Below, piece after piece: positions 50,862-60,364 of a DNA stretch of 64,000 nucleotides. The stretch spans positions 310,001-374,000 of the forward strand of contig NZ_BAABJI010000004.1 in the NCBI RefSeq assembly GCF_039543225.1, given 5' to 3'. Below the pieces are notes generated by a model. That model was not told the DNA's origin. It did not search any database and was given only the letters and a program-made list of their open reading frames with translations. Position 1 is the stretch's first letter, and each line of letters opens with the position of its first letter. Made by a program: the position numbers and the translations under genes. Origin of the DNA: Mucilaginibacter defluvii (GTDB taxonomy: Bacteria; Bacteroidota; Bacteroidia; Sphingobacteriales; Sphingobacteriaceae).

Positions 50862-51686
50862 TCAATCCCCCTGCTTTTTCTTAGCCTCTTCTTCCTGTTT
50901 CTTACGCTCCTCTTCGGCTTTTTCTTGGGCTTTCTTTTTTTCCTTTTCGGCCTTTTCGTTGGCTTTGCGGATGGAGTCCTGGCGGGCTTTGGCGGCCTTT
51001 TCTTTCTTTTTAAAGAAACCACGCAGCAGGAAGTTGCTTTGTGCCGCTTTCAAATCTTCGTGAAGGGTTACGGTAGCAGCATCAACCGTTTTTATGGTTG
51101 ATTTGGCTTGCTTAACTGTTCCGCGCAAATCCTCGGCTATTTTGTCATCATTCAGCAAACGGCCTATGCTGCCCTTACCGTGGTTGATCTTGTACACTAC
51201 GTCAGACAGGTTGGCCGATAGTTTTTCAGCATTATCGGCAACGCGGGTCAGCTTATTGATCATCTTATCTACGTCCAACGGATTTACCGCTTCCAGCTTG
51301 TCGCCATTCTCTACCACTTCCTGCGTTTTTACGCCTCCGGGCGCGATAGCCACCAGCTTATCACCCATCAATCCATCGCTGCTGATGCTCACCTTAGAGT
51401 CCTTTTTGATGAATTTATTTACGTTGCTGTTCAGCGTAAGGTCAACGCGAACCATGCTATCAGTAACAATGGTGATGTTTTCGACCACGCCCACATTTAT
51501 ACCCGCAAAGCGCACGTTATTGCCCACCTGCAAACCGCTTACGTTTTTAAACTCGCCATAAACGTTAAAAGTTGAATTGAACATACTTTTTTGGCTGCCA
51601 ATTAGAAATATGGCCACTATAAGCACGGCGATGCCTACTACGGAGAATATGCCTATTTTTATTTTTTGGGATGATGTTGCTTTCAT
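50862..51686 (-). CDS. MCE/MlaD-type lipid-transport protein
   Basis: The protein has 274 residues. One N-terminal membrane helix (about 9-27) anchors an MlaD/MCE domain at about 38-117 (NVYGEFKNVSGLQVGNNVRF, INVGVVENITIV, LMGDKLVAIAPGG). A helical region follows, then an extremely charged C-terminal tail of about 48 residues of Lys, Glu and Ala (from KKKEKAAKARQDS). It is the periplasmic substrate-carrying part of a Mla-like phospholipid transporter whose ATPase and permease lie just upstream. It overlaps the ATPase gene by 4 nt. The charged tail is unusual. Confidence 0.92.
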   Translation of the reverse strand: MKATSSQKIKIGIFSVVGIAVLIVAIFLIGSQKSMFNSTFNVYGEFKNVSGLQVGNNVRFAGINVGVVENITIVTDSMVRVDLTLNSNVNKFIKKDSKVSISSDGLMGDKLVAIAPGGVKTQEVVENGDKLEAVNPLDVDKMINKLTRVADNAEKLSANLSDVVYKINHGKGSIGRLLNDDKIAEDLRGTVKQAKSTIKTVDAATVTLHEDLKAAQSNFLLRGFFKKKEKAAKARQDSIRKANEKAEKEKKKAQEKAEEERKKQEEEAKKKQGD

Positions 51687-52474
51687 TTCTGTTCGTTAAA
51701 AAAAGATCGTACAAATTCATTGTCTGAAGACTGTAACTCTTCGTATGTGCCTTCAGCTATATATTCACCATCGTTCATCACCACAACCCTGTCGGCCGTT
51801 ATTTTAGCGCATTCCAGGTCGTGCGTTATAATGATGGATGATGTTTTGTATTTACGCTGCATGTTTAATATCAGCTCGCTTATTTCACGCGATGTTATGG
51901 GGTCGAGGCCCGTGGTAGGCTCATCGTAAAGCATAATTTCGGGCTTTACAATAAGCGTTCGGGCAAGCCCGATCCGTTTACGCATACCACCCGAAAGGTC
52001 AGACGGCATCTTATCGGCCGCGTCAGCCAATCCAACGCCTTCTAACACTTCTTCTACCCGCTGGTCAATCTCTTGCTGGTCTTTTAGCTTTAAAACGCGT
52101 GTAAGCGGAAATTCAAGGTTTTCACGCACGGTCATTGAATCGTACAGCGCACCGCTTTGAAAAAGGAACCCTATTTTTATTCGCAATTGTTTCAGTTCAT
52201 CCTCGCTCATTTGGGTAACATCTTCGCCAAACACGGTTAGCTCGCCATCGTCGGGCGTAAGCAAGCCGGCAATGCATTGTATGGTTACGGATTTACCCTG
52301 CCCCGAGCGGCCCAGCACCACTACATTTTCCCCTCTTTTTAAATCGAGATTAATGTCGCGCAGCACATCTTTTTCACCAAAGGATTTTTTAAGGCCTTTG
52401 ATATGTATAACTACCTCGTTCGTGTCGGTTTTAACCGGCTGATCAACTGTCGCTATATCCTTGTTGTCTGCCAT
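51683..52474 (-). CDS. ABC transporter ATP-binding protein, MlaF-like
   Basis: This 263-residue ATPase has Walker A VLGRSGQGKS, the Q-loop in IGFLFQSGALYDSMTVRENL, signature DLSGGMRKRIGLARTLIV, Walker B IMLYDEPTTGLDPIT and the H-loop IIITHDLECA. The QSGALYDSMTV segment is typical of the Mla/Ttg2A branch. It powers lipid movement across the periplasm to maintain outer-membrane asymmetry. It starts 4 nt after the permease gene and overlaps the MCE gene. Confidence 0.95.
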   Translation of the reverse strand: MADNKDIATVDQPVKTDTNEVVIHIKGLKKSFGEKDVLRDINLDLKRGENVVVLGRSGQGKSVTIQCIAGLLTPDDGELTVFGEDVTQMSEDELKQLRIKIGFLFQSGALYDSMTVRENLEFPLTRVLKLKDQQEIDQRVEEVLEGVGLADAADKMPSDLSGGMRKRIGLARTLIVKPEIMLYDEPTTGLDPITSREISELILNMQRKYKTSSIIITHDLECAKITADRVVVMNDGEYIAEGTYEELQSSDNEFVRSFFNEQK

Positions 52475-52478
52475 GGTA

Positions 52479-53252
52479 TCAATAGTATAATAGGTTAGTT
52501 ACCTGAACGGCAATAGCGTCAATCACAAAGATCCATAACGAGGCGGTTACCACGGCGGAATTAGCCGCTATACCCACGCTCTCCGTACCTTTGTTAGAGT
52601 TATAGCCCTTATAGCATCCTACAAAACCAATGGCGAAGCCAAAAAATATGGTTTTAATAAAGGCCGGTATGAAATCAACAAACTCTATGGAAGCAATACA
52701 TTTTTGGAAGTACAGATAAAAGCTGATGTCATCCGTAAGGTTGATGGCTATATAGCCGCCAAACAGGCCGATAACGTCGCCGATTAAGGTGAGCAACGGC
52801 ACCATAAAGGCAGTGGCTATAATGCGGGTTACTACCAGGTATTGCACGGGGTTTGCGCCTGATACTTCCATAGCATCAATCTGTTCGGTAACTTTCATAC
52901 TGCCCAGCTCAGCGCCAATACTTGAGGCTATTTTACCCGCGCAAATAATGGCTGTAATTACCGGACCGATCTCACGTATCAGCGCGATGGACAGCGTTCG
53001 GGGCAGCATGCTCTCAGCGCCAAAATCAACCATGGTTGGCCTTAGCTGCAATATCAACACCAGGCCCATAATAAACGACGTTATGCCTACCAGCGTTAAC
53101 GATTTATAACCAATTTCGTAGCACTGGCGCACAAACTCCGACCACTCAAAACCGCCGGCAAAAATATTACGAACAAAGCGCGTAAAAAACACGCCTTGTT
53201 CGCCAATGCCTTCAAGCCACTTCTTCCATGCGGGTATCACCTGCTCTGCCAT
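52479..53252 (-). CDS. ABC transporter permease, MlaE-like
   Basis: The start is placed at the ATG 53250-53252 (257 residues, MAEQVIPAWKKWLEGIGEQG); an ATG eight codons upstream is less likely. Five to six membrane helices carry the MlaE signature: GFEWSEFVRQCYEIGYKSLT, AESMLPRTLSIALIREIGPV, GAELGSMKVTEQIDAMEVSG and GFAIGFVGCYKGYNSNKGTE. It is the membrane channel of the Mla-type phospholipid transporter and the first gene of the permease-ATPase-MCE operon. Confidence 0.95.
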   Translation of the reverse strand: MAEQVIPAWKKWLEGIGEQGVFFTRFVRNIFAGGFEWSEFVRQCYEIGYKSLTLVGITSFIMGLVLILQLRPTMVDFGAESMLPRTLSIALIREIGPVITAIICAGKIASSIGAELGSMKVTEQIDAMEVSGANPVQYLVVTRIIATAFMVPLLTLIGDVIGLFGGYIAINLTDDISFYLYFQKCIASIEFVDFIPAFIKTIFFGFAIGFVGCYKGYNSNKGTESVGIAANSAVVTASLWIFVIDAIAVQVTNLLYY

Positions 53253-53355
53253 ATAAATCCAAATTATAATCAGCAACTACATACAAACATTCCTGTTTGT
53301 TTTAAGCAACGTTGTTCATGACAAACACATGGATAATATGCGCAGAGCGGGCAGG

Positions 53356-54063
53356 TTACATAGGTACTTCCAGTATCAGTAAACGCGAGTGCGCAACGGT
53401 TTCAATGGTTACAGAACTGGTATCATAAACACCGAGCGCATCCCTTTTGTTTAATGTTGTGCCATCAATTTCAACGCTGCCCTCCAACAGGAAAAAGTAG
53501 GCCCCGTTTCCAAGCGTTTTTATATCATATTTAATACGCTTCTCCGCCTCAAATTCACCCATGCTAAAGGTCGCATCCTGGTTGATCCATAATGCTTCTG
53601 AATGCCTATCAGGCGATACAAGCGTAATCAGCTCATTTAGTTTAAGGGCATCCGTAAAACTTTTCTGATCGTACCTGGGCTTGATGTTCTGCTCCTTAGG
53701 GAAAACCCATATTTGCAAGCTACTAGTGTCCTTATCGCGTAGCGGATTATATTCGGAATGCGTGATACCTGTACCGGCCGACATTACCTGCACTTCGCCG
53801 GCTTTGATAATGCCAACGTTGCCCATGCTATCTTTATGTTCCAAGGCTCCGTCGAGCACTATTGTGATGATCTCCATATTATCATGCGGATGCGCGCCGA
53901 AACCTCGGCCGCGACCGATAATATCATCATTCAGTACACGCAACGCGCCGAAATGTATTTTTTCAGGATCATAATATGGGCCAAAACTGAACGAAAACTT
54001 AGCCTTTAACCAACCAATATCGTTATAACCGCGTTTATCAGCAGGATGAAATATCTTTTTCAT
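53356..54063 (-). CDS. pirin family protein
   Basis: The start is the ATG 54061-54063 (235 residues, MKKIFHPADKRGYNDIGWLK), which gives the normal pirin length. The upstream extension is not conserved. The bicupin fold shows the metal-binding GFGAHPHDNMEIITIVLDGA with His-x-His, then EHKDSMGNVG and GTGITHSEYN. A second, poorer cupin follows. Bacterial pirins bind a metal and some act as quercetinase; the substrate here is unknown. It is divergent from an NAD(P)-binding gene. Confidence 0.92.
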   Translation of the reverse strand: MKKIFHPADKRGYNDIGWLKAKFSFSFGPYYDPEKIHFGALRVLNDDIIGRGRGFGAHPHDNMEIITIVLDGALEHKDSMGNVGIIKAGEVQVMSAGTGITHSEYNPLRDKDTSSLQIWVFPKEQNIKPRYDQKSFTDALKLNELITLVSPDRHSEALWINQDATFSMGEFEAEKRIKYDIKTLGNGAYFFLLEGSVEIDGTTLNKRDALGVYDTSSVTIETVAHSRLLILEVPM

Positions 54064-54149
54064 ATCAATGTTGTTTAATATATGTTTAAACATTCAATAT
54101 TTATTCCACAAATTAATTATGTGTATTTTTGCATAATTTTTTCAACATT

Positions 54150-54806
54150 ATGGCATATAAAGCTATCATAGCAGGCGCAAGCGGACTTATTGGCAGTAAC
54201 TTACTGACCATTCTTTTGCAGCACCCTGAATATGACGAAATTTTGGTGCTAACGCGCAGGCAGTTGCCGGTTGAACATAAAAAGCTGATACAGGCCGTGA
54301 TCGACTTTAACGATCTGGACAGGTATAGCAATCTAATTAATGGGCATGCGCTGTTTTGTGCTTTGGGCACAACGCAAAAGCAAACGCCCGACCGCAATCA
54401 GTACCGGCAAATAGATCATGACTACCCGGTAAAACTCGCACAATTAGCAGCTAAAAATAGCGTTAAGCAATATCACTTGGTATCAGCCATCGGCGCGAAC
54501 GCACAATCTTCAAATTTTTATTTAAAAACTAAGGGAGAGGCTGAAACGGATATTAAGTCTGCCGGTGTTGAAAGCACATACATCTACCAGCCTTCATTTT
54601 TAGAAGGAGATCGTGATCAACCCCGGCTCGGCGAAAAAATCGCAAAGGTGGTATTTACCGTATTCAATCCGCTGTTATTGGGTGGGTTTAAAAAGTACAA
54701 GAGCATTAAGGCTGGAACTGTTGCCAGGGCAATGCTTAACCAATCATTAACAGTTAACAAAGGGGTGTTTGTTTACACCACGGATAAAATAAAACAATTA
54801 GCGTGA
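54150..54806 (+). CDS. NAD(P)-binding Rossmann-fold protein (HTATIP2/TIP30-like)
   Basis: The start is the ATG at 54150 (218 residues). A -7 box TATTTTTG at 54124-54131 covers the more upstream TTG at 54129 and so excludes it. The atypical short-chain-dehydrogenase fold begins AYKAIIAGASGLIGSNLLTI, continues LFCALGTTQKQTPDRNQYRQ with HLVSAIGANAQSSNFYLKTK (catalytic Ser and a Lys), and ends with a lid. Such proteins bind NAD(P) but their reaction is unknown. It overlaps the next gene by 4 nt. Confidence 0.88.
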   Translation: MAYKAIIAGASGLIGSNLLTILLQHPEYDEILVLTRRQLPVEHKKLIQAVIDFNDLDRYSNLINGHALFCALGTTQKQTPDRNQYRQIDHDYPVKLAQLAAKNSVKQYHLVSAIGANAQSSNFYLKTKGEAETDIKSAGVESTYIYQPSFLEGDRDQPRLGEKIAKVVFTVFNPLLLGGFKKYKSIKAGTVARAMLNQSLTVNKGVFVYTTDKIKQLA

Positions 54807-56677
54807 GCACGTATATTTCAGGAGAAAATTTAGGCCATTCATTTCATGACCACTGGCTGTTTAAAAACATGACCATCGGTATCAACCGCGGTCGTAGGGT
54901 AGCCTTAGTGGGCGTTAATGGCGCAGGTAAATCAACCCTGTTAAAAATATTGTCGGGCAAGCTCAACCCTACCGAGGGGAAGGCTGTGCGTGCGCGCGAT
55001 TTACGTGTGGGTTACCTGGAGCAGGATCCTGACTTTAAAAGTGCCGTTACCATCAGCGATTATATTTTCAGCGAAGATAATATTCAACAGCAGCTTATAA
55101 GGCGTTACGAGGAGTTGTTAGAGAACGATCCTGAAAATAGCAAAGCGCTCGACAAAATAATGGAAGAGCTGAGTGAGGTTGATGCCTGGGAGTACGAGTA
55201 TCAGATAAAGACTATATTGGGAAGATTGGATATCCATCATCTCAACCAAAATATAGCTTCGTTATCTGGCGGACAAAAGAAACGTTTGGCATTAGCGCGG
55301 TTGCTCATAGAAGATCCTGATCTGTATATATTAGATGAGCCTACCAACCATTTGGATATCGATACCATTGAATGGCTGGAAAAGCTACTTACCGAAGGCA
55401 ACAAAACTATCCTGATGGTAACGCATGACCGTTATTTTTTAGATAACGTGTGCAATGAAATTATCGAAATTGATAAAGGCCGAATATTTACCTATGCCGG
55501 TAACTATGGTTATTTTTTGGAAAAGAAGGCTGAACGTGAAGCCAATGATGAAGTTCAATTTCAAAAGAACAGCAACCTTTTAAAAAAAGAACTGGAGTGG
55601 ATGCGCAGGCAGCCGCAAGCCCGTGGAACGAAATCGCAGGCACGCATAAATGCTTTTTATGAACTTGAAGATAAAACCAAGGGTGCTGGTCCCAAAGCCA
55701 AAGTTGAATTAAGCGTTAAAACCGCAAGGCAAGGTAATAAGATAATGGAACTTGAGCACGTTAATAAGAGCTTTAACGGCCATAACATTATTGATAGTTT
55801 TGATTATGTATTTAAAAAAGGCGACCGTATTGGTTTAGCCGGAAAAAACGGTAGCGGCAAGTCTACCCTACTGAACCTGATAACCGGTAATCTTTCTCCT
55901 GATAAAGGACAGGTTATCAAAGGTGAAACTACGGTTTTGGGTTACTTCCATCAATCAGGCATAACATTCAAGCCCGATGAAAGGGTGATTGATGTGGTGA
56001 AGAATGTTGCCGAATATATTACCATGGCCGATGGTAAAACCATCTCGGCATCGCAGTTGCTAACCTTATTCTTATTCCCGCCTAAAAAACAACATGGCTT
56101 TATTAGCAACCTAAGTGGTGGTGAAAAGAAACGTTTGCAATTGATGAGCATCTTGATGAAGAACCCAAACTTCTTAATACTGGATGAGCCAACTAATGAC
56201 CTGGATATTGATACACTGAACGTATTAGAGGAGTTTTTGACCGGATATAACGGCGTTTTGATGCTGGTATCGCACGATAGGTATTTACTGGATAAACTTA
56301 CCGAGCAACTTTTTATCATGGAGGGAAACGGTGATGTGCGCATATTTAACGGCAATTATTCTGAGTACCGCAATGAGTTGGAAGTCGAAAAAGCAGCGGA
56401 AAAACAAAAAGTTGAAACTAAACCAACTCCTGCCCCCGTAGTTGCAGCACCTAAAAAAAACAAACTTAGCTACAAGGAACAACGGGAATATGAGGGGCTA
56501 GAAAGTGAAATAGCAAAGCTTGAAAACGATATAAAGCATAACAATGACATGCTCAATAAATCCGGCTTAGGCAGCGAGGATTTAAATAAAATATTAGCCG
56601 ACTTAGCTTTGTTAAACAACCAGCTTGATGAAAAAAGCATGCGTTGGCTTGAATTAACTGAACTAATGGAAGGATAA
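54803..56677 (+). CDS. ABC-F family ATPase (Uup-like)
   Basis: The gene starts with GTG in a GTGA overlap with the previous stop. The 624 residues hold two ATPase domains. The first has Walker A GVNGAGKS, signature LSGGQKKRLALARLL and Walker B YILDEPTNHLDIDT. The second has GKNGSGKS, LSGGEKKRLQLMS and ILDEPTNDLDIDT. A long charged linker joins them, and a C-terminal coiled coil lies at about 550-620 (REYEGLESEIAKLENDIKHN). No membrane domain is present. It probably acts at the ribosome or on nucleic acid structures; Uup-type is favoured by the C-terminal coil. Confidence 0.93.
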   Translation: MSTYISGENLGHSFHDHWLFKNMTIGINRGRRVALVGVNGAGKSTLLKILSGKLNPTEGKAVRARDLRVGYLEQDPDFKSAVTISDYIFSEDNIQQQLIRRYEELLENDPENSKALDKIMEELSEVDAWEYEYQIKTILGRLDIHHLNQNIASLSGGQKKRLALARLLIEDPDLYILDEPTNHLDIDTIEWLEKLLTEGNKTILMVTHDRYFLDNVCNEIIEIDKGRIFTYAGNYGYFLEKKAEREANDEVQFQKNSNLLKKELEWMRRQPQARGTKSQARINAFYELEDKTKGAGPKAKVELSVKTARQGNKIMELEHVNKSFNGHNIIDSFDYVFKKGDRIGLAGKNGSGKSTLLNLITGNLSPDKGQVIKGETTVLGYFHQSGITFKPDERVIDVVKNVAEYITMADGKTISASQLLTLFLFPPKKQHGFISNLSGGEKKRLQLMSILMKNPNFLILDEPTNDLDIDTLNVLEEFLTGYNGVLMLVSHDRYLLDKLTEQLFIMEGNGDVRIFNGNYSEYRNELEVEKAAEKQKVETKPTPAPVVAAPKKNKLSYKEQREYEGLESEIAKLENDIKHNNDMLNKSGLGSEDLNKILADLALLNNQLDEKSMRWLELTELMEG

Positions 56678-56678
56678 A

Positions 56679-56694
56679 TGTTCCACGTGGAACA
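56679..56694. promoter_or_regulatory. parS site 1 (ParB binding)
   Basis: TGTTCCACGTGGAACA is a perfect 16-bp palindrome and the Bacteroidota form of the ParB-binding parS site. It starts 2 bp after the ABC-F stop codon. A second identical copy lies at 56720-56735. Confidence 0.9.
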
Positions 56695-56719
56695 TTTGAA
56701 TTGACTTAGAAAATCACAA

Positions 56720-56735
56720 TGTTCCACGTGGAACA
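56720..56735. promoter_or_regulatory. parS site 2 (ParB binding)
   Basis: This is the second perfect TGTTCCACGTGGAACA, 41 bp centre to centre from the first and just before mnmG. Its embedded ATG (56719) creates a false upstream start reading MFHVEH, which should not be used. Confidence 0.9.
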
Positions 56736-56748
56736 TGGAGGAAATATG
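56736..56748 (+). promoter_or_regulatory. ribosome-binding site that fixes the mnmG start
   Basis: GGAGGA at 56737-56742 sits 3-4 nt before the ATG at 56746. A strong Shine-Dalgarno is uncommon in this phylum and selects 56746 over the ATG inside parS. Confidence 0.75.
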
Positions 56749-58608
56749 TTTAAAAGATATGATGTAATAGTAGTAGGTGCAGGCCATGCCGGTTGCGAAG
56801 CAGCAGCAGCAGCAGCGAACATGGGATCGTCTGTATTACTCATTACAATGAACATGAATACTATTGCTCAAATGAGTTGCAACCCAGCAATGGGTGGTGT
56901 AGCTAAGGGGCAAATAGTACGAGAGATTGACGCAATGGGCGGCTATTCGGGTATAATAACCGATAAGACATCCATACAATTCAGGATGCTGAACCTATCA
57001 AAGGGCCCGGCAATGTGGAGCCCCCGCGCTCAAAGTGACCGTATGCGCTTTGCTGAAGAGTGGCGCTTAGCTTTAGAAAACACGCCAAACGTTGATTTTT
57101 GGCAGGATATGGTGAGCTCCTTATTAGTTAAAGGCAATACCGTATATGGAGTACGTACATCAATAGGTGTCGAAATAGAGGCAAAATCTGTAGTGCTCAC
57201 TAATGGTACCTTTTTAAATGGCATTATCCATATAGGTGAAAAAAGGTTCGGCGGAGGACGCACAGGCGAAAAGTCAGCTACCGGTTTAACCGAGCAATTG
57301 ACAGAATTGGGTTTTGAAGCCGGCCGTATGAAAACCGGTACCCCACCCCGTGTTGACGGCCGCAGTCTGAATTATTCTTTAATGGAAGAGCAATGGGGCG
57401 ATGAGGAAAGAGGACGTTTTTCATACACTGATGTAAAACAAATACAGGAGCAACGCTGCTGCTGGATTACATATACTAATGTTGATGTACACGAAACTTT
57501 GAAAGAAGGTTTCGAAAAATCACCCATGTTTACCGGGCGTATAAAAGGCTTAGGCCCGCGTTACTGCCCATCAATTGAGGATAAGATCAACCGTTTTGCA
57601 GAACGTGAGCGCCACCAAATATTTGTGGAACCCGAAGGATTAAATACGGTAGAGATTTATGTAAATGGCTTCTCCACTTCTTTACCTGAGGATGTACAAT
57701 ACAAAGCTTTAACCAAAATACAGGGATTTGAGAATGCAAAAATGTTCCGTCCGGGATATGCAATAGAGTATGATTACTTCCCTCCTACTCAACTTAACCT
57801 TACTCTTGAAACCAAACTGATCAGTAATCTTTTCTTTGCCGGGCAAATAAACGGCACTACCGGTTATGAGGAAGCGGCATCACAAGGTTTCATCGCGGGT
57901 ATTAATGCGCACCAAAAAGTACATGATAGACATGAACTGATCATGAAAAGGTCAGAATCATATATCGGCGTTTTAATTGATGACCTTGTAACAAAAGGTA
58001 CCGAGGAGCCTTATCGTATGTTTACCTCACGTGCCGAACACCGCTTATTATTACGCCAGGATAATGCGGACATCCGACTATCCCCTATTGGCCACGAGCT
58101 AGGTTTGATTAGTGATGAGCGTTTGCAAAAGGTAAATGACAAGATCAGGAACTCTGATAATATCGTGGCTTATACCAAATCAAAATCAATAGAGCCATCA
58201 AGGGTTAATAATTTGCTGGACGAGTTAGGTACAGCGCCTCTATCACAAAACACAAAAATATTCAATCTCATCAGCAGGCCGCAAGTATCAATCAATGATC
58301 TGCGAGATACCGATGCCGCCTTGAATGAATTATTATCAGCTTACGATAAAGAAACTATTGAGCAGGCTGAAATAAAAATCAAATATGAGAGTTATTTTGA
58401 AAAGGAATTAGACATTGTTTCCCGTATGAAAAAAATGGAAGACAAAGAGATCAATCCCGATTTTAATTATCATCAACTGGTATCGGTATCAAAAGAAGCA
58501 CGTGAAAAATTAATGAAGATTAGACCACGCACATTAGGACAGGCGTCACGTATTTCGGGCGTTTCGCCGTCGGATATATCAGTTTTAATGGTACATATCA
58601 CAAAATAA
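56746..58608 (+). CDS. mnmG: tRNA uridine-5-carboxymethylaminomethyl modification enzyme MnmG
   Basis: From ATG 56746 the protein has 620 residues, the usual MnmG length. The FAD-binding dinucleotide motif is VVGAGHAGCEAAAAAANMGS. Other hallmarks are SCNPAMGGVAKGQIVREIDA, FRMLNLSKGPAMWSPRAQSD, GGGRTGEKSATGL, RMKTGTPPRVDGRS and a second glycine-rich element, FAGQINGTTGYEEAASQG. The C-terminal helical domain ends with RPRTLGQASRISGVSPSDIS. With MnmE it makes the cmnm5U34 modification of several tRNAs. Two parS sites lie directly upstream, and mnmG is often near the chromosome origin. Confidence 0.97.
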   Translation: MFKRYDVIVVGAGHAGCEAAAAAANMGSSVLLITMNMNTIAQMSCNPAMGGVAKGQIVREIDAMGGYSGIITDKTSIQFRMLNLSKGPAMWSPRAQSDRMRFAEEWRLALENTPNVDFWQDMVSSLLVKGNTVYGVRTSIGVEIEAKSVVLTNGTFLNGIIHIGEKRFGGGRTGEKSATGLTEQLTELGFEAGRMKTGTPPRVDGRSLNYSLMEEQWGDEERGRFSYTDVKQIQEQRCCWITYTNVDVHETLKEGFEKSPMFTGRIKGLGPRYCPSIEDKINRFAERERHQIFVEPEGLNTVEIYVNGFSTSLPEDVQYKALTKIQGFENAKMFRPGYAIEYDYFPPTQLNLTLETKLISNLFFAGQINGTTGYEEAASQGFIAGINAHQKVHDRHELIMKRSESYIGVLIDDLVTKGTEEPYRMFTSRAEHRLLLRQDNADIRLSPIGHELGLISDERLQKVNDKIRNSDNIVAYTKSKSIEPSRVNNLLDELGTAPLSQNTKIFNLISRPQVSINDLRDTDAALNELLSAYDKETIEQAEIKIKYESYFEKELDIVSRMKKMEDKEINPDFNYHQLVSVSKEAREKLMKIRPRTLGQASRISGVSPSDISVLMVHITK

Positions 58609-58720
58609 ATTATAAATAACTGATTATTAGATATTTATAAAATATCGCTTTTAAGGCATTATTTTCTAATTTTAATATCAGCATTCATAAAATATAAAAA
58701 ACCGCTTATAAGCCTTAAAA

Positions 58721-60364
58721 ATGCTGTCAAATAAAAAAGTAGCTGTTTTAATCAAAAATTTTGCTTTTGTAACGGCCATTTTGTTGATGTGGAGTTGTGC
58801 CAACATGAAAAGACCGGAAGGCGGCCCCAGAGACCTCACCCCTCCGAAGCTGGTAAAGGCTACACCGCCAAACATGACACGCAACTTTAATGCAAAACAA
58901 ATTACGCTGGAGTTTGATGAATTTTTTAAACTAAGCAACCAGTACCAGGAAATAAGCATGAGTCCCGCCCAGGATAAATTACCCGAGTATAATATTCGCG
59001 GGACGAGCCTGGTGATTGATTTTAAAGACACGCTGCAAAAAAATACTACTTATGTGATCAACTTTGGAAAATCCATTGCAGATGTAAACGAGTCGAACGC
59101 ACTCAAAAACTTTACTTATGTATTTTCAACCGGCCCCCATATTGATTCATTAAGCATAAGCGGATCAGTAACCAATACACAAACACAGCAAAAGGAAAAG
59201 GATATCGCTGTTCTACTTTATCCGCTAAGTAAGGACACCGCTTTCTATAAAAAGAAAAAGCCAGCCATTTTTGCGCTGACAGATTCATCAGGTAACTTTA
59301 GCCTGAATAACCTTAAAGAAGACAGGTACCGCATTTATGCACTCAAAGAAGCATCGCCTAATAAAATATATGATAACGATGCGGAGCTAGTTGGTTTTAT
59401 TAAGGATACCATTAACCTTACTAAAGATACCGCGAATATACAACTGCGAATTTTTCAGCAAGAGCCAACCAATTTCAGGTTTGTTGACCGCAGGTTTGAT
59501 ACCGATGGAAAGATATTGCTAGCCTTTAATAAGCCTTTACAAAAACCATCAATAAAAATAATTAATCCGGTTAATCTTGATAATCAAAAAATACTGGAAT
59601 ATAGCAGTAAACGCGATACGGCTCTCATGTACATGCGTACGATGGACTTCGACTCACTAAGCATACAGGTTGCGGATAACAACAAACCACTGGACACTGT
59701 AGTGCTAAGGAAGAACCGAAAGGAAAACTTTCAAAAAGTGGTAAAGCTGAGTTTTAATATAGGTAGTGATAACAAGTTAAAACCTGGCACTGATCTGCTT
59801 ATCACAGCGAATTTACCAGTTGAAACTATTAACTCTGCGCTCGTAACTTTGAAAGAAGATTCAGCCACTGTAAGCGGCTTCACTCTAACCAAAGATAGCA
59901 CGTCAAGGAAACTATCGGTCAAATATCGCTGGAAGCAAAATGCCACCTATCAAATTAATATTGCCGACAATGCGTTAACCGATTTATTTGGCAATAAGAA
60001 TAAAACCACCGGAAAAAAATTCGAAATAGATAAGCCGGAAAATTATAGCATACTTACCTTAAAAATCACGGTACCTGAGCCAAATAAAAATTACGTGATA
60101 CAGCTTTATCGTGATGAAAAAACAATACTACGCAGTGATGTGATCACCAAAAGCACATCAGTAGTATATAACAATTACATTAATGGCAAGTATCGCGTAA
60201 AGGTTATTTACGATGCAAATAAGAACGGCCGCTGGGATAGCGGTAACGTAAAAGAAGGCCGTCAGCCGGAGAATATTTGGTTATATGATAAAGAAATAAC
60301 CCTGCGCCCGAACTGGGATGCTGAAGAGGCTATAAGCATTCCGAAAGAACCGGTTACTCCATAA
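58721..60364 (+). CDS. Ig-like domain lipoprotein
   Basis: The protein has 547 residues. The lipoprotein signal ends MWSC (Cys27), after which come ANMKRPEGGPRDLTPPKLVK and a Big_5/SbsA-type Ig-like domain at about 40-137 (NAKQITLEFDEFFKLSNQYQ, KNTTYVINFGKSIADVNES). Carboxypeptidase-regulatory-like strands follow at about 145-215 (ALTDSSGNFSLNNLKEDRYR). A repeat of the Ig-like type and a C-terminal CarboxypepD-like piece complete it. No catalytic motif is seen. It is a phylum-typical surface or periplasmic lipoprotein of unknown role. Its 3' end overlaps the convergent carbonic anhydrase gene by 11 nt. Confidence 0.85.
   Translation: MLSNKKVAVLIKNFAFVTAILLMWSCANMKRPEGGPRDLTPPKLVKATPPNMTRNFNAKQITLEFDEFFKLSNQYQEISMSPAQDKLPEYNIRGTSLVIDFKDTLQKNTTYVINFGKSIADVNESNALKNFTYVFSTGPHIDSLSISGSVTNTQTQQKEKDIAVLLYPLSKDTAFYKKKKPAIFALTDSSGNFSLNNLKEDRYRIYALKEASPNKIYDNDAELVGFIKDTINLTKDTANIQLRIFQQEPTNFRFVDRRFDTDGKILLAFNKPLQKPSIKIINPVNLDNQKILEYSSKRDTALMYMRTMDFDSLSIQVADNNKPLDTVVLRKNRKENFQKVVKLSFNIGSDNKLKPGTDLLITANLPVETINSALVTLKEDSATVSGFTLTKDSTSRKLSVKYRWKQNATYQINIADNALTDLFGNKNKTTGKKFEIDKPENYSILTLKITVPEPNKNYVIQLYRDEKTILRSDVITKSTSVVYNNYINGKYRVKVIYDANKNGRWDSGNVKEGRQPENIWLYDKEITLRPNWDAEEAISIPKEPVTP

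Noticed and set aside
50714..51022. Minus-strand frame coding a Lys/Arg/Pro-rich protein
   Set aside because: It is a shifted frame of the Lys/Glu tail of the MCE gene and not an independent basic protein.
56719..56745. Upstream mnmG start giving MFHVEHGGN
   Set aside because: Those codons are the parS palindrome. A GGAGGA ribosome site precedes the ATG at 56746, which also gives normal MnmG length.
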